Notes: a model not told the origin generated them from the letters alone. DNA of 64,000 bases from Bradyrhizobium sp. CB3481 (GCF_029714305.1 NZ_CP121647.1:3368501-3432500); one strand, 5' to 3'. Shown: positions 38,878 through 49,386, numbered from the stretch's first letter. Program-made: numbers and translations.

Positions 38878-39225
38878 ATGAAGAAGCTGTTCATACTTGC
38901 GGCGGCAGCGTCGCTGGTTGCGACGATGGCCAATGCGCAGACGACCATCACCACCGAGACCACGACCGGTACCGCCGGCGCGGCAGTTCGGATCGAGCCG
39001 GAATACCGCACGAGGATCAAGAGCTACGTGACGGAGCACAAGATCCGTCCGGTCGAAACGCGCGAGCGGATTGTGGTTGGCGCCCAGGTGCCGACAGATG
39101 TCGAGCTAGCGCCGGTGCCTTCGGACTGGGGTCCGTCGGTGACGAAGTATCGCTACGTCTATTCGAACAACCGCGTGATGCTGGTCGATCCGGCCACGCG
39201 TACCGTGGTGCATGAGATCGATTGA
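38878..39225 (+). CDS. Secreted DUF1236-like protein
   Basis: 115 residues. MKKLFILAAAASLVATMANA is a Sec signal peptide, followed by a Thr-rich linker and the region EYRTRIKSYVTEHKIRPVET, typical of DUF1236, ending YSNNRVMLVDPATRTVVHEID, the usual C-terminal signature. Predicted periplasmic; function unknown. GAGGAGGAAC lies directly before the ATG. A bidirectional terminator separates it from the convergent gene. Confidence 0.88.
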   Translation: MKKLFILAAAASLVATMANAQTTITTETTTGTAGAAVRIEPEYRTRIKSYVTEHKIRPVETRERIVVGAQVPTDVELAPVPSDWGPSVTKYRYVYSNNRVMLVDPATRTVVHEID

Positions 39226-39247
39226 GGCAGTCTCGTCGCTCCATGCA

Positions 39248-39277
39248 AAAAGGGCCGCCATTTTCGGCGGCCCTTTT
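39248..39277. terminator. Bidirectional intrinsic terminator
   Basis: Twelve-pair stem aaaagggccgcc (39248-39259) with ggcggccctttt (39266-39277), six-base loop. A-rich on one side and T-rich on the other, it can serve both convergent genes. Confidence 0.9.
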
Positions 39278-39288
39278 CATTTGGTGCG

Positions 39289-39672
39289 TCACCAGTGATG
39301 CCAGTGACGTCGATGGTAGAAACGCGGACCGTAGAACCGCGGGCCGCCATAGTAAGCGTAAGCGGGCCGAATCACGCGGCGGTAGCGAACGACGGGATAG
39401 TAGGGTTCGCTGTAATAACCACCGTAATAGGCCGGCGCATAGCCGCCGTAATAGCCGGGGTAGTAGCCGTCATAGTAGCCGTAGCCGGGACCATAGGCGT
39501 AGGCGTTCGAAGCCAACCCGCCGATCACGGCGCCCGCGATCAGTCCGCCAGCCAAAGCGCCGCCCCAGCCCCAGCCCCCTCCGCGCCAGTGGGCTTCCGC
39601 TGGCGAAGGTGCCGTTACCGCCGTCAAGCCCAGGACCGCTGCTGCGGCCAAAGCCAAAGGTGCCTTCCTCAT
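39289..39672 (-). CDS. Secreted Gly/Tyr/His-rich protein
   Basis: 127 residues. The N-terminal MRKAPLALAAAAVLGLTAVT... ending AEA is a signal peptide. A Gly/Ala glycine-zipper-like stretch (GWGGALAGGLIAGAVIGGLA) could insert in or lie on a membrane. The rest is a run of Tyr-Gly-Pro repeats (PGYGYYDGYYPGYYGGY...) ending in the aromatic/His-rich FYHRRHWHHW. No enzyme motif. Such proteins are frequent in Bradyrhizobium and unassigned. The ATG at 39672 follows AAGGAG; the frame continues to 39678 but has no better start. Confidence 0.88.
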   Translation of the reverse strand: MRKAPLALAAAAVLGLTAVTAPSPAEAHWRGGGWGWGGALAGGLIAGAVIGGLASNAYAYGPGYGYYDGYYPGYYGGYAPAYYGGYYSEPYYPVVRYRRVIRPAYAYYGGPRFYGPRFYHRRHWHHW

Positions 39673-39973
39673 GACCAACTCCTTTCCGTAGTCTGACAGT
39701 CGCTAAACACTTTCGGGTGAAGTTCGTTTCTCAGGGCGCTCGTCGCCAATGCGCTACTGCCAAATTTAACTTTGATGAACATGCGTTCAGGGCGACGCGG
39801 GCCATCTGCCGACAAGAATCGTCAAGATCCGAGCCGTTTGGAACTCAAGGCTGCGTGAGCCGGCCCGATCTGGCTGCGGCGAAATCGCCGGGCACTGCTA
39901 ATGCCGGTCACCGTGTTTTTGGATTTACTAGGAAAGGTTGCGTTCAATCCATAGAGGCCGAATCCTCGCCGTC
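39673..39973. other. Intergenic region upstream of the Gly/Tyr-rich gene
   Basis: 301 bases between two genes on the minus strand. It presumably carries the promoter of the Gly/Tyr-rich gene; no repeat, stem of note or convincing coding frame is seen. Confidence 0.6.
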
Positions 39974-41467
39974 TTAATCAAAAGCGCGAAAACCCGGCCG
40001 AGAGGCCATCGGCGGCTGGCGGCCGAGCCACGCGATATCGGGGATGGGGCGGGCCGTCTCCGGATTAGCGCCGAGCAGCGCCTCGATCTCGCGGGCGACC
40101 GCGAGCGTCGCGGCATCGCCGCCGCGCGGGCCGACGATCTGGATGCCGAACGGCAGTCCGGCGCCGTCGCGGCCAGCCGGTATCGCCACCGCCGGATGCC
40201 CGGCATTGGTCACTGCATAGGCCATCGCCAGCCAGTGGAAATAGGTTTTCGTCGCTACGCCGTCGATCATGGCCGGGTAGAGCTCCGACCACGGCCGCGG
40301 GGAGATCGTGACCGCCGGGGCGATGACGAAATCGTGCTGGCCGAAGAACTGCTGCCAGTTTCGATAGAGCGTCGTTTGCAGCGAGAGCGCGCGCGCGACA
40401 TCAAGGGCGGAATATCCCAGGCCCTCGGCGACGTTGTCGCGAATATTGGGACCGACCTTGTCGGGGTGTTTCTCGACGAGGTCGCGGTGGCGACCAAGGA
40501 ACGCGACGGCGCGCAAGACCCGGAACACTTCGTCGGCATGGCTGCAGTCCGGATGCGTCCATTCGAGGCTGCGGAACGTCGATCCGAAGGTAGCGATCTT
40601 CTTCCTGAACGTCTCGGCGATGGCGCGCTCGGTCGGCGCAAAGCCGAAATCGGTCGTCGCCGCGATCCGCAAGGTGGCGAGATCGACCGGAGGCGGATTG
40701 CGATAGGCCGTGGTCACCGGCGTGCCGCCGGCATGCAGGATCGCCGACAGCGGATCGCGTGCGTCACGGTCCAGCATGCAGGACAGCATCAGGCAGGCGT
40801 CCGACACGTTTCTCGCCATCGGGCCGAGCTGCGAGATCTGCAGCCAGGCCATGTTGCGGCTGTTGCTGGCGATCAGCCCGGGCGAGGGGCGGAAGCCAAC
40901 GACGCCGCAGAACGCGGCGGGATTTCTGACCGAACCGCCGGTGTCCGAGCCGGTCGCCAGCGGCACCATGCCCGCGGCGAGCGCCACCGCCGATCCGCCG
41001 GACGAGCCGGCGGCGGAGCGTTCGGGATCGAACGGATTGCCGGTCGCGCCATGAAGCGCGTTGCGGGTGTTGCCGCCCGCGCCCCATTCGGGGACGTTGG
41101 TCTTGCCGACGACGATGGCGCCGGCCCGTTTGAGCATCGCGACGATCGCCTCGTCGGCCGCCGCGATATTGTCGGCGAACAGCACGCTGCCGAAACTGGT
41201 CGGCAGCCCCTTGGCGTCGATCAGGTCCTTCACGCCGAGCGCTAGCCCGTGCAGGGGCCCGAGCTCGTCGCCGCGCATCACCGCGGCCTCGCTTTCCCGC
41301 GCCGCCACGCGCGCCGTATCGAACGCGCGCGCGATGATCGCATTGACGGCAGGATCGACCTTCTCGATCCGACCGATGCAACTGTCCATGAGTTCGACCG
41401 GCGAAAGCTTGCGCTCGCCGATCAGCGCCCGCGCCGTGACGGCGGGCAGATCGCACGGCTCCGTCAT
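39974..41467 (-). CDS. Amidase (amidase signature family)
   Basis: 497 residues. The Ser-cisSer-Lys triad is complete: K80 in LGVKDLIDAKG, S155 in AAGSSGGSA and the nucleophile S179 in SDTGGSVR. Family members hydrolyse amides of varied substrates, including arylamides and amino-acid amides; the substrate here cannot be predicted and a GatA role is unlikely without gatC/gatB. Its start is 7 bases after the stop of the Bug-type binding protein, so the two are one transcription unit and the binding protein may sense or capture the amide or its product. Confidence 0.93.
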   Translation of the reverse strand: MTEPCDLPAVTARALIGERKLSPVELMDSCIGRIEKVDPAVNAIIARAFDTARVAARESEAAVMRGDELGPLHGLALGVKDLIDAKGLPTSFGSVLFADNIAAADEAIVAMLKRAGAIVVGKTNVPEWGAGGNTRNALHGATGNPFDPERSAAGSSGGSAVALAAGMVPLATGSDTGGSVRNPAAFCGVVGFRPSPGLIASNSRNMAWLQISQLGPMARNVSDACLMLSCMLDRDARDPLSAILHAGGTPVTTAYRNPPPVDLATLRIAATTDFGFAPTERAIAETFRKKIATFGSTFRSLEWTHPDCSHADEVFRVLRAVAFLGRHRDLVEKHPDKVGPNIRDNVAEGLGYSALDVARALSLQTTLYRNWQQFFGQHDFVIAPAVTISPRPWSELYPAMIDGVATKTYFHWLAMAYAVTNAGHPAVAIPAGRDGAGLPFGIQIVGPRGGDAATLAVAREIEALLGANPETARPIPDIAWLGRQPPMASRPGFRAFD

Positions 41468-41474
41468 CTCAGAA

Positions 41475-42452
41475 CTACTCTTCCTTGATGCCGCCCTGGC
41501 GGGCCAGCTCCTTCATCTCGGCGGTTTCCTTGGCGATAAATCCCGGCCAGTCCGAATAGCGCTTGAAGCCGGGCTCATAGCCGACCTTCTGGAAGCGCTC
41601 GATCACCGAAGGGCTCGCGATCGCCTCTTCCAGCGTCGAGGCCAGCCGGTCGCGAATGGCCGGCGGCGTCCCCTTGGGCACCACGACAGTGCCCCATGAG
41701 ACAAGGTCGATATTGGAATAACCGAGCTCAGCGAGCGTCGGAACATCAGGGAGGAACTGCGAGCGCTTGGCGGAGAACACCGCCAGCGGGCGAACCGTGC
41801 CGGCTTCGATCTGCGGCCTGATCGCGATCACGGTATCGACGTGGTACTCGATGTGCTTGCCGATCAAATCGTTCATCGCTGGCGCGCTGCCGCGATAGGG
41901 CAGGTGCACCATCTTGATGCCGGCACTCGACTTGAACAGCTCGCCGGCAAAATGCGAAATGGTCGCCACGCCAAACGACGCCAGCGACAGCTTGTCGGGA
42001 TTGGCCTTGGCGGCCGCGACCAGCGCCGCAACGTCCTTGATCGGATTGTCGCGATGGGTGACCAGCACCATCGTGATGGTGCCGGTCTGGGCGATCGGCT
42101 CGAAATCCTTCGCGCTGTCATACGGCACGTTCTCCTTCACCGCATTCTGCAAGGTGAAGGTCGAATTCGAGCTGGAGAACAGGGTGTATCCATCGGGAGC
42201 CGCGATGGCGACCTCCTTGGCGGCGATCGTGGTGCCGCCGCCGGGGCGATTGATCACGATCACGGGCTTGCCGAGGCGCGTCTCGAGCTCGCCGGCAATG
42301 ATCCGCCCGACGACATCGGAGGCCCCGCCCGCCGGGAAGGGCACGATCAGCTGCAGCGGCTTTTCGGGATAGTTGGCTTGCGCCATTGCGATCGACGGAC
42401 ACACCGCCACACAGGCCGACGCAATCGCGGCCGCCAGAAACTTACGCACCAT
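41475..42452 (-). CDS. Tripartite tricarboxylate transporter (Bug-type) substrate-binding protein
   Basis: 325 residues. Signal peptide about 1-24 (FLAAAIASACVAVCPSIAMA), then YPEKPLQLIVPFPAGGASDVVGR, the Bug-family ligand-binding start with its PFPAGG signature, and VINRPGGGTTIAAKEVA. Periplasmic solute-binding protein for small carboxylates or aromatic compounds. The membrane partners TctA/TctB are not adjacent; solitary Bug proteins are common in this group. It leads a two-gene unit with the amidase. Confidence 0.94.
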   Translation of the reverse strand: MVRKFLAAAIASACVAVCPSIAMAQANYPEKPLQLIVPFPAGGASDVVGRIIAGELETRLGKPVIVINRPGGGTTIAAKEVAIAAPDGYTLFSSSNSTFTLQNAVKENVPYDSAKDFEPIAQTGTITMVLVTHRDNPIKDVAALVAAAKANPDKLSLASFGVATISHFAGELFKSSAGIKMVHLPYRGSAPAMNDLIGKHIEYHVDTVIAIRPQIEAGTVRPLAVFSAKRSQFLPDVPTLAELGYSNIDLVSWGTVVVPKGTPPAIRDRLASTLEEAIASPSVIERFQKVGYEPGFKRYSDWPGFIAKETAEMKELARQGGIKEE

Positions 42453-42481
42453 GTCGAAACAGGCCTCCTGTCTTGCTTAAC

Positions 42482-42507
42482 CCCCGGCAATTCGCGCCGG
42501 GGTTTTT
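42482..42507 (+). terminator. Terminator-shaped hairpin, plus-strand orientation
   Basis: Stem ccccggc (42482-42488) with gccgggg (42496-42502), loop of seven, then TTTTT to 42507. The T run is on the plus strand, but both flanking genes are on the minus strand, so it does not end an annotated transcript. Confidence 0.55.
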
Positions 42508-42582
42508 GCCGACAGGCCATCCCGGATCGATGGCAACAGCGTTCCCTAAATCGATTTCTCGATCAACCCTGTTGTTTGGTCG

Positions 42583-43596
42583 CTACCATCCCTCCAGCAC
42601 GATCTTGCCGCGCGACTTGCCGCTTTCCAAAAGCGCATGTGCCCGTTTCAGGTTAGCTGCGTTGATGGTACCGAAAGTCTGATCGAGCGTGGTGCGCAGC
42701 ACGCCTTTGTCGAGCAGATCTGCCACATCGTTGAGCAGATGATGCTGGGCGATCATATCAGGCGTCTGGAACGAGGAGCGCGTGAACATCGATTCCCAGT
42801 GCACCGAGATCGCCTTGCCCTTGAAGGCGGACATGGTGAATTCCGGGGGATCGTCGATCAGGCCGAACTTGCCCTGCGGCGCCATGAACTCGGCGATGCT
42901 CTTATAGTGCTGATCGGTGAAGGTGAGGCTCGCGACGAGCGCGACCGGCGGCAGCTTCAGCTTCTCGATCTGCTCCTTCATCGGCTTGCCATGATCGATC
43001 ACGGCATGGGCGCCGAGATCGAGGCACCATTTTTGCGATTCGGGCCGTGTGGCGGTGGCGACGACGGTGAGGCCGGTGAGGCGGCGCGCAAGCTGGATCA
43101 GGATCGAGCCGACGCCCCCGGCGCCGCCGATGATCAGCAGCGTGCGCGGATCGAGGCTCTTGCCCGGCACGGCGCCGAGCCGGTCGAACAGCAATTCCCA
43201 GGCGGTGATCGAGGTCAGCGGCAGCGCCGCGGCCTGTGCGAACGACAGCGATTTCGGCTTGCGGCCGACGATGCGCTCGTCGACCAGATGATATTCCGCA
43301 TTGGTGCCCTGACGCAGGATTGAGCCGGCGTAAAACACTTCGTCGCCCGGCTTGAACAGGGTGACGTCGGGACCGACGGCATCGACGATGCCGGCTGCGT
43401 CATAGCCCAAAATTTTGGTCTCGCCCTCCGGCGGGGCGGCGCGCTTGCGCACCTTGTAATCGACCGGGTTGGCGGAGATCGCTCTTATGGCGACGCGGAT
43501 GTCGCGGCCAGCCGGTTCCGGCTTGGCGGCCTCGAAATCGATCAGCGCATTGGCATCCTCGATGGGGAGCGATTTGCGGTATCCGACGGCTTTCAT
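42583..43596 (-). CDS. Zinc-type alcohol dehydrogenase-like/quinone oxidoreductase family protein
   Basis: 337 residues of the MDR superfamily. MKAVGYRKSLPIEDANALID and GYDAAGIVDAVGPDVTLFKPGDEV form the catalytic domain, LLIIGGAGGVGSILIQLAR the NADPH-binding loop (GGAGGVGS). The classical zinc ligands are not evident, so a zinc-free quinone or enone reductase is more likely than an alcohol dehydrogenase. The start at 43596 follows AAGGAGAC; the frame is open to 43647. It is divergent from an HxlR regulator 127 bases away, a pairing usual for electrophile- or quinone-induced reductases. Confidence 0.92.
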   Translation of the reverse strand: MKAVGYRKSLPIEDANALIDFEAAKPEPAGRDIRVAIRAISANPVDYKVRKRAAPPEGETKILGYDAAGIVDAVGPDVTLFKPGDEVFYAGSILRQGTNAEYHLVDERIVGRKPKSLSFAQAAALPLTSITAWELLFDRLGAVPGKSLDPRTLLIIGGAGGVGSILIQLARRLTGLTVVATATRPESQKWCLDLGAHAVIDHGKPMKEQIEKLKLPPVALVASLTFTDQHYKSIAEFMAPQGKFGLIDDPPEFTMSAFKGKAISVHWESMFTRSSFQTPDMIAQHHLLNDVADLLDKGVLRTTLDQTFGTINAANLKRAHALLESGKSRGKIVLEGW

Positions 43597-43671
43597 GTCC
43601 GTGTCTCCTTGTTGGAAGTGTTGGTTTCCTACCTGTCGTGCTGGCATCCAATTGGCAAGTACTGTAAATTC

Positions 43672-43685
43672 GGGGAACTAGTCCC
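43672..43685. promoter_or_regulatory. Candidate HxlR operator
   Basis: ggggaactagtccc contains the palindrome ACTAGT flanked by GGG and CCC with one extra base, about midway between the divergent dehydrogenase and HxlR genes. HxlR dimers often bind such a site and control both genes. The symmetry is imperfect. Confidence 0.4.
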
Positions 43686-43723
43686 TGTTTGGATACTATT
43701 GGAAAAAATCCCGGGAAAACCTC

Positions 43724-44101
43724 ATGAAGCGGCGAGATTTTGCCCGACGGCCGGGCTGTGCGGTGGAAGCCACGCTCGACCTGATCGACGGCAAGTGGAA
43801 GGGCGTGATCCTGTTTCATCTCCTGGCCGGCACCCAGCGCTTTGGGGAGTTGCGGCGGCGGATGCCTGGGATTACCCAGCGCATGCTGACCAAGCAGCTC
43901 CGCGCGCTCGAGGAGGACGGGCTGGTGATCCGAAAAGTCTACGCCGAGGTGCCGCCGCGGGTCGAATATACGCTGTCCGAGATCGGCGAGAGCCTGCGTC
44001 CCGTCATCGAGACGCTCAGGGCCTGGGGCGAGAGCCACCAGCAACGGCTATCCTGTGGGCCCGCGCCCGACGCCGTCAAAGCATCCGATCGCGCCGCGTA
44101 G
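43724..44101 (+). CDS. HxlR-family transcriptional regulator
   Basis: 125 residues. The winged helix-turn-helix is intact: GCAVEATLDLIDGKWKGVIL, LAGTQRFGELRRRMPGITQR (recognition helix), MLTKQLRALEEDGLVIRKVY and PRVEYTLSEIGESLRPVIETL, the hallmark HxlR segments. Cys11 lies just after the basic N-terminus, where YodB/HypR-type regulators place their redox or quinone sensor cysteine. It is likely to regulate the divergent reductase and itself. Confidence 0.92.
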   Translation: MKRRDFARRPGCAVEATLDLIDGKWKGVILFHLLAGTQRFGELRRRMPGITQRMLTKQLRALEEDGLVIRKVYAEVPPRVEYTLSEIGESLRPVIETLRAWGESHQQRLSCGPAPDAVKASDRAA

Positions 44102-44184
44102 AAGCCGTTATTGTGTACCGCTTTATCTTCTATCGTTGCCGCCCCGCATCTATATGTGTGGCGCTCATTCCCAGGGTTTTCGAG

Positions 44185-45575
<1,391 letters not shown>

Positions 45576-45579
<4 letters not shown>

Positions 45580-46913
45580 GTCCGAAGCAGCCCCGCGAAG
45601 CACCGAACCTCTTTGCCGCGGCAGGGATGGAAGAGGATGCGCCGCGTCCGCTTCCCGACCGGCTGCGCCCGCGTTCGCTCGCTGATGTCGTCGGGCAGGA
45701 CCACATCCTCGGCCCCGACGGTGCGCTGACGCGCATGCTGGAGACGCGCACGCTCGGCTCGCTGGTGTTCTGGGGACCGCCCGGCACCGGCAAGACTACG
45801 GTGGCGCGGCTTCTGGCTGACGCCACCGAATTGCATTTCGAGCAGATTTCCGCGGTATTTTCCGGTGTCGCGGACCTCAAGAAGGTATTCGACGCGGCGC
45901 GGGCCCGGCGCGAGATGGGCAAGGGCACGCTGCTGTTCGTCGACGAGGTGCATCGCTTTAACCGCGCGCAGCAGGATTCGTTTCTGCCCGTGATGGAAGA
46001 CGGCACTGTGGTGCTGGTCGGCGCCACCACGGAAAACCCGTCCTTCGAGCTCAACGCGGCGCTTCTGTCGCGGGCTCGGGTGCTGGTGTTCCATTCGCTT
46101 GACGCTGCCGCGATCGAAAAGCTCTATGCCCATGCCGAGAAGGTCGAGGGCCGCAAACTGCCGCTCGATGCCGAGGCGCGCGCCGTGCTGGTGCGGATGG
46201 CCGATGGCGACGGCCGCGCCGCGCTGACCTTGGCCGAAGAAGTCTGGCGCGCCGCGCGCAAGAACGAAATCTTCAACGCGGCGCAGTTGCAGGAAATCCT
46301 GCAGCGCCGTGCGCCGATCTACGACAAGTCCGCCGATGGCCATTACAACCTGATCTCGGCGCTGCATAAATCGGTGCGCGGCTCCGATCCGGATGCCGCG
46401 CTATACTATCTCGCGCGGATGCTGGATGCCGGCGAGGACCCGCTGTTCCTGGCGCGGCGCGTGGTGCGCATGGCGGTCGAGGACATCGGGCTTGCCGATC
46501 CGCAGGCGCTCGTCATCTGCAACGCCGCCAAGGATGCGTTTGACTTCCTCGGCCATCCCGAGGGCGAGCTCGCGATCGCGCAGGCCGTGATCTATCTCGC
46601 CACCGCGCCGAAATCGAATGCCGCCTACAAGGCCTTTGGCGCGGCGATGCGCACGGCGAAGGAGGGCGGTTCGCTGCTGCCGCCAAAGCATATTCTGAAC
46701 TCGCCGACCAAGCTGATGAAGTCGGAAGGCTATGGCGCGGGCTACGAATATGATCACGACGCGCCGGATGCCTTTTCCGGACAAGACTATTTTCCGGAAG
46801 CGCTCGGACGGCAGACCTTCTACGATCCACCGGACCGCGGTTTTGAGCGGGAAATCCGCAAGCGGCTGGATTACTGGGCCAAGCTGCGCAGGGAACGAGG
46901 CCAGCAAGAATGA
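45576..46913 (+). CDS. rarA: Replication-associated recombination protein A (MgsA/RarA AAA+ ATPase)
   Basis: 445 residues, length typical. Walker A GPPGTGKTT at about 68, Walker B LLFVDEVHRF near 120, sensor ATTENPSFELN, and the C-terminal tetramerisation part with NLISALHKSVRGSDPDAALYYL and SNAAYKAFGAAM. It acts at stalled replication forks with SSB and polymerase. The start overlaps the protease stop codon and its own stop overlaps the next gene, forming a three-gene coupled unit. Confidence 0.97.
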
Positions 46914-47620
46914 AATGTCTAGTGAAGCATTTTGGCCGGATCACCGGAGCAGCCGCCTTCGTTGTGGCAATGGCGCTGCCTGCCGCTGCCGAGACCGTCG
47001 AGGTGGCGCCCGGCGTGCAGGTGACGAAGCGGAGCTATTCCGCGCCGACCAACGAGCAGCCGTTCTTTGGATTTGCCGACAAGAACGCGGAAGAGAAGGC
47101 GGGCGACGAGAAATTCGTCAGCGCCATCGTCGCCGCGACTGGCACCCGCGAGAAGGCGTTCCAGGAAATCACCATGCGCGCATGGCGGGCGCTCAACACC
47201 GGCAAGATCCACGAGGCCGCGCTGCGATTCAATCAGGCGTTCCTGATCTCTCCGGCGGAGAGCGCCGTCTATCACGGCTTTGCCGTGGTCGCGCAATTTC
47301 GCTTCAACGACTTCGAAGCATCGGATGAATTGTTCAAGATCGCGCTCAAGCAGCCAGATCCGGTGAAGGCGTTGCGCGCCGATTATGGTCGCATGCTCTT
47401 GATCGCCAAGCGCCCGCGCGACGCCGAGCCGGTGCTGGAGCAGGCGGTCAAGGATGCGCCTGACTTCGGCGATGCCTGGACCAATCTAGCCGTAGCGCGT
47501 TTCCAGAACGGCAATGCCCCGGCGGCCTGCGCGGCGGTGGAGGAGGCGCTGAAGCGTCGTCCAACCAACAATTCCAGCCAGGACCTGATGACGGTGAAGA
47601 ATCTCGCGCAGTGTAAGTAG
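46910..47620 (+). CDS. Secreted tetratricopeptide-repeat protein
   Basis: 236 residues. MKCLVKHFGRITGAAAFVVA... is a signal peptide ending near AAA. From about 85 to 220 the protein is helical with TPR-like units (NTGKIHEAALRFNQAFLISP, and DAEPVLEQAVKDAPDFGDAW). The start overlaps the rarA stop by four bases. Likely periplasmic; a link to the DegP-like protease in the same unit is possible but unproven. Confidence 0.85.
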   Translation: MKCLVKHFGRITGAAAFVVAMALPAAAETVEVAPGVQVTKRSYSAPTNEQPFFGFADKNAEEKAGDEKFVSAIVAATGTREKAFQEITMRAWRALNTGKIHEAALRFNQAFLISPAESAVYHGFAVVAQFRFNDFEASDELFKIALKQPDPVKALRADYGRMLLIAKRPRDAEPVLEQAVKDAPDFGDAWTNLAVARFQNGNAPAACAAVEEALKRRPTNNSSQDLMTVKNLAQCK

Positions 47621-47638
47621 CTGTTGCAGTGTCGCCGT

Positions 47639-48472
47639 CTACTTGTTCGCTACTATCCGGACTCCGCCGAGCTTGCGCTGTTGAACGAGGTCGACAAATC
47701 GAATGTAGGACTCGTGAAATGCATCGTGTCCCACGGGTGTTCCGGACTGCCTCGCTTCCTCGCGCAGCCGTTGGTACATGGCGAGCCGTTCTTTGAGTAT
47801 CGGCCTCCATTCCTCCGTCAAGTCAGTGACCGAAAGCACCGTCAAGCCGACGCCCTCGACCAGGTGCCGGTAGTCCGGAATCGAACGGAGCGGCTGAATT
47901 GCCATCCCGTCCCACATCAGTTGCACGTCGGCGGCTGCGAGCGGTTGGTTGGCTACCCAGTCTGTGAAGGCCAATCGGCCGCCAGGCTTCAGAATGCGTC
48001 TGGCTTCTGCCAGTGCCTTCTTCACATCCGGGACGTGACAGAATGATTCCTGGCTGACGACCGCATCGACGCTCGCATCGGCCAGCGGAGCGTCCATCAC
48101 GTTGCCCTCAACGATCCGCGCCGTCTCCTGAAGGCCCACCATTTGGGTCAGCTCTTGCGCGCCTGCAGCGCGCACAGGCGTGAATTCGACACCAGTAACG
48201 TCGGCTCCGTATTTGTGTGCGAGATAGCGTACGGTCCCGCCAAGGCCGGCGCAAAAGTCGGCGGCGGCCGTTCCGGGACCGATCTGCGCCGCTCGCGCCA
48301 GTTCGTCCGTGGCGTTGAGACCACCATAGTGGTCCTGATCGTGCGCATATAGGTCCTCAGGGCGCAGGTTGTCGAGATGACCGTGGCTTGCGCGCAGTTT
48401 GGCGACGATGATATCGCGCGAGATCGGATGACGATTATAGAAATAAAACAATTGCGAGGAGGTGTCGTTCAT
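47639..48472 (-). CDS. SAM-dependent methyltransferase
   Basis: 277 residues, class I fold. Motif I is ADFCAGLGGTVRYLA at about 71, then VTGVEF, motif post I, and VDAVVSQESFCHVPDVKKAL followed by RRILKPGGRLAFTDW, the standard motifs II and III. The N-terminal LYAHDQDHYGG resembles the substrate region of sarcosine/dimethylglycine methyltransferases and related enzymes, but the substrate is not secure. The ATG at 48472 is taken over the TTG at 48475. Convergent with the TPR gene, 18 bases apart. Confidence 0.9.
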   Translation of the reverse strand: MNDTSSQLFYFYNRHPISRDIIVAKLRASHGHLDNLRPEDLYAHDQDHYGGLNATDELARAAQIGPGTAAADFCAGLGGTVRYLAHKYGADVTGVEFTPVRAAGAQELTQMVGLQETARIVEGNVMDAPLADASVDAVVSQESFCHVPDVKKALAEARRILKPGGRLAFTDWVANQPLAAADVQLMWDGMAIQPLRSIPDYRHLVEGVGLTVLSVTDLTEEWRPILKERLAMYQRLREEARQSGTPVGHDAFHESYIRFVDLVQQRKLGGVRIVANK

Positions 48473-48617
48473 CAAGCCCGCTCCAAAGTTTCAGATAAAC
48501 GGCCTGGAGATGACGCCGCTTCGAAGCGCCAATGCCAGATCAATAAATAGATTCCTGTGACCTCAGGCTAAACTCCGAAGATCATATCAAGTCAGAGGAG
48601 GGCGATGCTAGGGTCCG

Positions 48618-49217
48618 CTAGCGACTATCCTCGCCGAGCACGAGATCGATCGTGTGCCCGGCGATCTTGCGCAACTGGGCCTCGTCGCCGAATGCGCGTT
48701 CGAGCACGGCTAGGCCGCGCGTAACCGTCGCGATGTGGAGCGCCGCCGTCGCGGGCACCCCGCTAAACTCGCCGCGCTTTTTGCCCTCAGCAAAAGCTTC
48801 CTCGATGAGACTGGTGGCGCGCGCCACCAGATCCGCAAAAGCCTGGCGCGCATTCTCATCCAGCCCTTCACCGTCACCCGATGCGAGCTCCATCAGCCCG
48901 CGCGTGGTCGGACATCCGCGGGGCGGGGAGCCGGAACGAAAATTCTTGATCGTGACGTCGAAGAATGCCGTGAGCCGCTCGCGCAACGTACCCGAGCCGA
49001 GCGCCTTTTGCAGCGTGGCGAGATATTTTCTCGCGTAACGCTCATAGGCGCAGAGAAACAGCGCCTCCTTGCTGCCGAAGGCATTGTAAAGACTGCCGCG
49101 CTGGACGCCCGCGTCGCGCGCGATGTCCGACAACGACGTGCCGCGCACGCCCTTGCGCCAGAACTGCTCAAACGCGATCCGCAGGACGTCGTCATGGTCA
49201 AACTCGCGCGGCCTCAA
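48618..49217 (-). CDS. TetR/AcrR-family transcriptional regulator
   Basis: 199 residues. The helix-turn-helix is VLRIAFEQFWRKGVRGTSLS and DIARDAGVQRGSLYNAFGSK, closest to the TetR/AcrR consensus; the remaining helical domain should bind the ligand. The frame is open from 49307, but a TTG at 49217 is chosen because AAAGGAG lies five bases before it, giving MRPREFDHDDV. Divergent from the tautomerase gene, with two TTGA-N7-TCAA sites between. Confidence 0.92.
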   Translation of the reverse strand: MRPREFDHDDVLRIAFEQFWRKGVRGTSLSDIARDAGVQRGSLYNAFGSKEALFLCAYERYARKYLATLQKALGSGTLRERLTAFFDVTIKNFRSGSPPRGCPTTRGLMELASGDGEGLDENARQAFADLVARATSLIEEAFAEGKKRGEFSGVPATAALHIATVTRGLAVLERAFGDEAQLRKIAGHTIDLVLGEDSR

Positions 49218-49267
49218 ATCTAGCTCCTTTGTCTCAACGTGCGGGTGCCTTTGCTGCCAGATAGTAT

Positions 49268-49307
49268 TTGACGCGTCGTCAACAATGTGTTTTTGATATC
49301 GTGTCAA
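49268..49307. promoter_or_regulatory. Two candidate TetR operators (TTGA-N7-TCAA)
   Basis: ttgacgcgtcgtcaa at 49268-49282 has perfect 6-base arms around three bases; ttgatatcgtgtcaa at 49293-49307 has 4-base arms. Both fit TTGA-N7-TCAA and are 25 bases apart, start to start, consistent with cooperative dimer binding between the divergent genes. Confidence 0.6.
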
Positions 49308-49386
49308 AAACTACTGATAGTTCATTTCGCCCATGAAGTGAACCACCCGCGCCGGGATCGCCGCGCGGGATGCGAAAGGATTTGCG

